A stretch of DNA of 64,000 nt, taken from NCBI RefSeq assembly GCF_014195585.1, contig NZ_JACICA010000005.1:62001-126000 (forward strand), in the 5' to 3' direction. Within the stretch, counting starts at the first letter, position 1. Every line of letters starts with the position of its first letter. Below, in pieces: positions 61,540 through 64,000 of this stretch. This DNA comes from Alloprevotella rava. GTDB taxonomy: Bacteria; Bacteroidota; Bacteroidia; Bacteroidales; Bacteroidaceae. The position numbers and the translations under genes were made by a program. Under the pieces are notes generated by a model. The model was not told the origin of the DNA and did no database searches. It saw nothing but the letters and a program-made list of their open reading frames with translations.

Positions 61540-61642
61540 AGAAAAGAATAAAGAAATTCCAAAATTTAACAATAGAGCCGCTCCAATTATATACAAAAAG
61601 ACAATCCTTTCCCTCCCGCTGGAGAGGCCATAAAGGAGCGAA

Positions 61643-64000
61643 TCAAAGCGGATCTACATCAAAATAGAGCTGCACTCCCTTTAGTTCGGGACGCGCTAAA
61701 AGGACATCGCGAGCAGAAAGGAGGGTGCGGCGGATGCTGGCCGCGGAGAACGCGGGGCGCACCTTGAGCATCATCTTCCGAATATAGAGCGCCTGGATGC
61801 GCGCCACGGCGGGGCGGTCCGGACCGAGGAGGTCGGACTGGAAATAAGGGCGGATGCTCTGCGCAAACTTTTGTGCGGCGTCTTCGCAAATGCGCTCATC
61901 GCGGTGGCGCACAAAAATGTTGATGATGCGGCAGAAAGGCGGATAGAGGAACTCGCGCCGCTCAACGAGCTGACTGGCGTACATGGCGCGGTAGTCGTTC
62001 GTCACAATTTGCTGCACTACGGGCAACTGCGGTTGGCGGGTCTGAAACACCACGAGGCCGCGACGACCTTTGCGCCCTGCGCGACCCGCCACCTGGCTGA
62101 GCATCTGAAACGAGCGCTCAAAGGCGCGGAAGTCGGGCACATTGAGACTCTGGTCGGCATTGAGGATGCCTACCACGTGGACTCGCTCGAAATCGAGACC
62201 TTTCGTGACCATCTGCGTACCGATGAGGATGTCCGTTTCGCCCCGCCCAAAGGTCTCGAGGATGCGCTCATAACTGGAACGACTGCGCGTGGTGTCGAGG
62301 TCCATGCGCGCCGTGCGAGCTTCGGGGAAAAAGGCGCGCACGGCGGCTTCTATCTTCTCCGTGCCATAACCTAAGTCGCGCAATTCGGTGCTACCACAGT
62401 TGGGACACTGCTGGGGCAGCGGATAGGGCGTTCCGCAGTAGTGGCAAACGAGGCGGCCCTGCTGCTGATGGTAGGTGAGCGGTACGTCGCAATGCTCACA
62501 ATGGGGTGTCCAGCCGCAGGTGTGGCATTCCAAAACGGGACTATAGCCGCGGCGGTTCTGAAAGAGGATGACCTGTTCGTGATGAGCCAGCGCCTCGCGA
62601 ATCTCTTCGGTCAGGCGCGGCGAGAACGGACTTTTCATGAGTTTTTTACGGCGTAATTCTTTGACATCTTCCACCACGATTTCGGGCAGTTGCCGATCGC
62701 CATAGCGCGTGGTGAGTTCCACGAGGCGATACTTCCCAGAAAGCGCATTGTGGTAGGTCTCCACGGCTGGCGTGGCCGTTCCGAGAAGCACGCGCGCACC
62801 AGTGGAACGCGCCAGCACAAGGGCGGCATCGCGAGCGTTATAACGCGGTGCAGGATCTTGCTGTTTGTAGCTCGTTTCGTGTTCTTCATCAACGATGATT
62901 AACCCCAAGTTGCGGAAGGGCAGGAACAAACTGGAACGCACGCCGAGGATGAGCGAAAAAGGCCGCTCCGAGAGTTGCCGCTGCCAGAGTTCCACGCGCT
63001 CGGCATCGGGAAATTTAGAATGATACACACCGAGTTTGTCGCCAAAAACCCGACTCAAACGCGTCATAATCTGCGTGGTCAAGGCGATTTCGGGCAGGAG
63101 ATACAGAACCTGCTCTCCCCGCCGTAGGGCGTCTTCTATGAGGCGGATGTAGATTTCCGTTTTGCCGCTGGAGGTAACGCCTTGAAGCAGGACGGGAGTA
63201 GAGGCGGATTGCGTGATTTCCTCATAGGCCTGCTGCTGCGCTGGGTTGAGTTCTTTTGTCAAAAGTTCGGGCAGTGCCTTCTGCGTTTTGAGTCGGCCCA
63301 CTTCATAGTCGTAGACCTCCAAAATGCCTTTGCCAACGAGGGCAGAAAGGGCAAATTCGGAAGCGCCAGGGAGGCGCAGGAGATCGCGCCGCGCCACTTC
63401 CTCGAGCAAGCCCATATTGGAAAGAGCAAAAGCCGTGGAAGCCTTGGAAAGCTCGAGATATTTGAGGAGAAGTTCGCTCTGTTTGGGCGTGCGCTTGAGG
63501 TTTTCAAAAACTTCATTGAGGCAATTCTCATCCTGAAAGTCGGCGGCAAGGCGCACGTGTTTCTCCGTTTTGGGCCGATACTGCCGCGCCATTTTTTCTT
63601 CTATCACGACGGCGTCACGCTCCAGCAAACGGCGCACAAGCGGTAGGACATTGTCAATATTTAGTTCACGCTGCAAACTCGCCAAACTATCTCCTTTTTC
63701 AGCCGAAAGAGCGTCAAGAACACGACTCTCGCGCTCCGTGAGAACATCGAAATCGGAGAAATCAGGATTCTTCCGCACCGCGCTCTCGCTCTCGAGTTTA
63801 AGGCCCGAAGGCAGGGCTGCTTTCATCACCTCGCCCAGCGTGCACATATAATACTGCGCCATCCACTCCCAAAACTGCAACTGCGCAGGCAGCAGCAGAG
63901 GATGGTCGTCCACCACTTCGGCCACATCCTTCAAAGCGGACGCGTCGACGGTGGCAGGCAGCGTGGCGTGGAGGCGGAAAACGATGCCGGTGTAGTACTT
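61643..64000 (-). CDS. priA: Primosomal protein N' / replication restart helicase PriA (5' end off window)
   Basis: DNA helicase that reloads the replisome at stalled forks. At least 785 residues are visible; the frame is open to the right edge and begins KYYTGIVFRLHATLP, the family's N-terminal strand, so about 30 residues are missing. Walker A GVTSSGKTEIY, the helicase box VDEEHETSYKQ and the zinc-binding domain with eight cysteines (CHTCGWTPHCEHC, CHYCGTPYPLPQQCPNC) are present, as are motifs V-VI (MVTKGLDFERVHVVG, QVAGRAGRKG). It is separated from the small membrane gene by 170 bases with no gene. Confidence 0.96.
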   Translation of the reverse strand, partial: KYYTGIVFRLHATLPATVDASALKDVAEVVDDHPLLLPAQLQFWEWMAQYYMCTLGEVMKAALPSGLKLESESAVRKNPDFSDFDVLTERESRVLDALSAEKGDSLASLQRELNIDNVLPLVRRLLERDAVVIEEKMARQYRPKTEKHVRLAADFQDENCLNEVFENLKRTPKQSELLLKYLELSKASTAFALSNMGLLEEVARRDLLRLPGASEFALSALVGKGILEVYDYEVGRLKTQKALPELLTKELNPAQQQAYEEITQSASTPVLLQGVTSSGKTEIYIRLIEDALRRGEQVLYLLPEIALTTQIMTRLSRVFGDKLGVYHSKFPDAERVELWQRQLSERPFSLILGVRSSLFLPFRNLGLIIVDEEHETSYKQQDPAPRYNARDAALVLARSTGARVLLGTATPAVETYHNALSGKYRLVELTTRYGDRQLPEIVVEDVKELRRKKLMKSPFSPRLTEEIREALAHHEQVILFQNRRGYSPVLECHTCGWTPHCEHCDVPLTYHQQQGRLVCHYCGTPYPLPQQCPNCGSTELRDLGYGTEKIEAAVRAFFPEARTARMDLDTTRSRSSYERILETFGRGETDILIGTQMVTKGLDFERVHVVGILNADQSLNVPDFRAFERSFQMLSQVAGRAGRKGRRGLVVFQTRQPQLPVVQQIVTNDYRAMYASQLVERREFLYPPFCRIINIFVRHRDERICEDAAQKFAQSIRPYFQSDLLGPDRPAVARIQALYIRKMMLKVRPAFSAASIRRTLLSARDVLLARPELKGVQLYFDVDPL

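Overview
The window is chromosomal DNA from an anaerobic Bacteroidales bacterium, most likely in the Prevotellaceae (Prevotella/Alloprevotella-like). The evidence is the gene set (GldH, tandem OmpH with BamA, a RicT-like PSP1 protein, a DUF6089-like protein, anaerobic NrdD/NrdG, a full menaquinone branch, C10 and M60 secreted proteases), the Bacteroidetes-type promoters (TTTG, about 19-20 bp, TAnnTTTG) and the absence of Shine-Dalgarno signals. Both edges cut genes: a C10 protease at the left and priA at the right.

Layout. 1-5.7 kb: a giant secreted C10 cysteine protease with BspA-type leucine-rich repeats. 5.9-8.2 kb: an ECF sigma / anti-sigma / periplasmic protein / outer-membrane protein operon. 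8.6-15.9 kb: the translation and Fe-S block rimP-nusA-infB-cvpA-sufB; sufC, sufD and sufS do not follow sufB here. 16.1-18.8 kb: nrdG and nrdD. 19.3-25.8 kb: a 1,509-residue M60 metalloprotease and a TPR protein. 26.1 kb: tRNA-Pro(GGG). 26.3-33.1 kb: an aldose-epimerase-like gene and the menaquinone operon menF-menD-menB-menCE, in which menC and menE are one reading frame. 33.4-35.2 kb: a fimbrillin-like lipoprotein with a 62-residue companion. 35.5-42.4 kb: mnmA, then holB - S23 four-helix protein - ricT - gldH - Na/Pi transporter. 42.8-49.6 kb: asd, a cation/proton antiporter, an LTA-synthase-like sulfatase and a PBP4-type carboxypeptidase. 49.9-56.6 kb: an envelope block (DUF6242-like and DUF6089-like proteins, uppS, bamA, two ompH). 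56.9-60.8 kb: a second four-helix-bundle gene, then a phage-like cassette (replication-like protein, DUF6633-like protein, two-TM holin-like protein, T7-lysozyme-type amidase, HU-like protein). 61.0-64.0 kb: a small membrane protein and priA.

The most unusual content is intergenic. At least five families of short dispersed repeats occupy nearly every sizeable gap. Family A is a 70-72 bp module (8 copies) with an invariant plan of four 8-bp boxes (CAATAAGG or its complement) separated by three CAGCTG-like cores; the orientation of each box varies between copies. Family B is arrays of a 9-bp unit (TCCGACCAG, about 16 clusters). Family C is a G/C-rich hairpin element of about 46 bp. Family D is a roughly 40-bp CCCACGAAT element. 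Family E is an 86-bp unit built on ATGTGCTA repeats around a small hairpin. The families occur together as islands: all seven intergenic A copies lie within about 110 bp of a B array. Two copies are inside genes and keep the frame: A in menD, and a B+C composite in the first gene of the phage-like cassette. Repeats also bracket discrete genes: E around the S23 gene that splits holB from ricT, B around the second four-helix gene, and long B composites as direct repeats around the holin-amidase pair. These are the best candidates here for an undescribed mobile or recombining repeat system.
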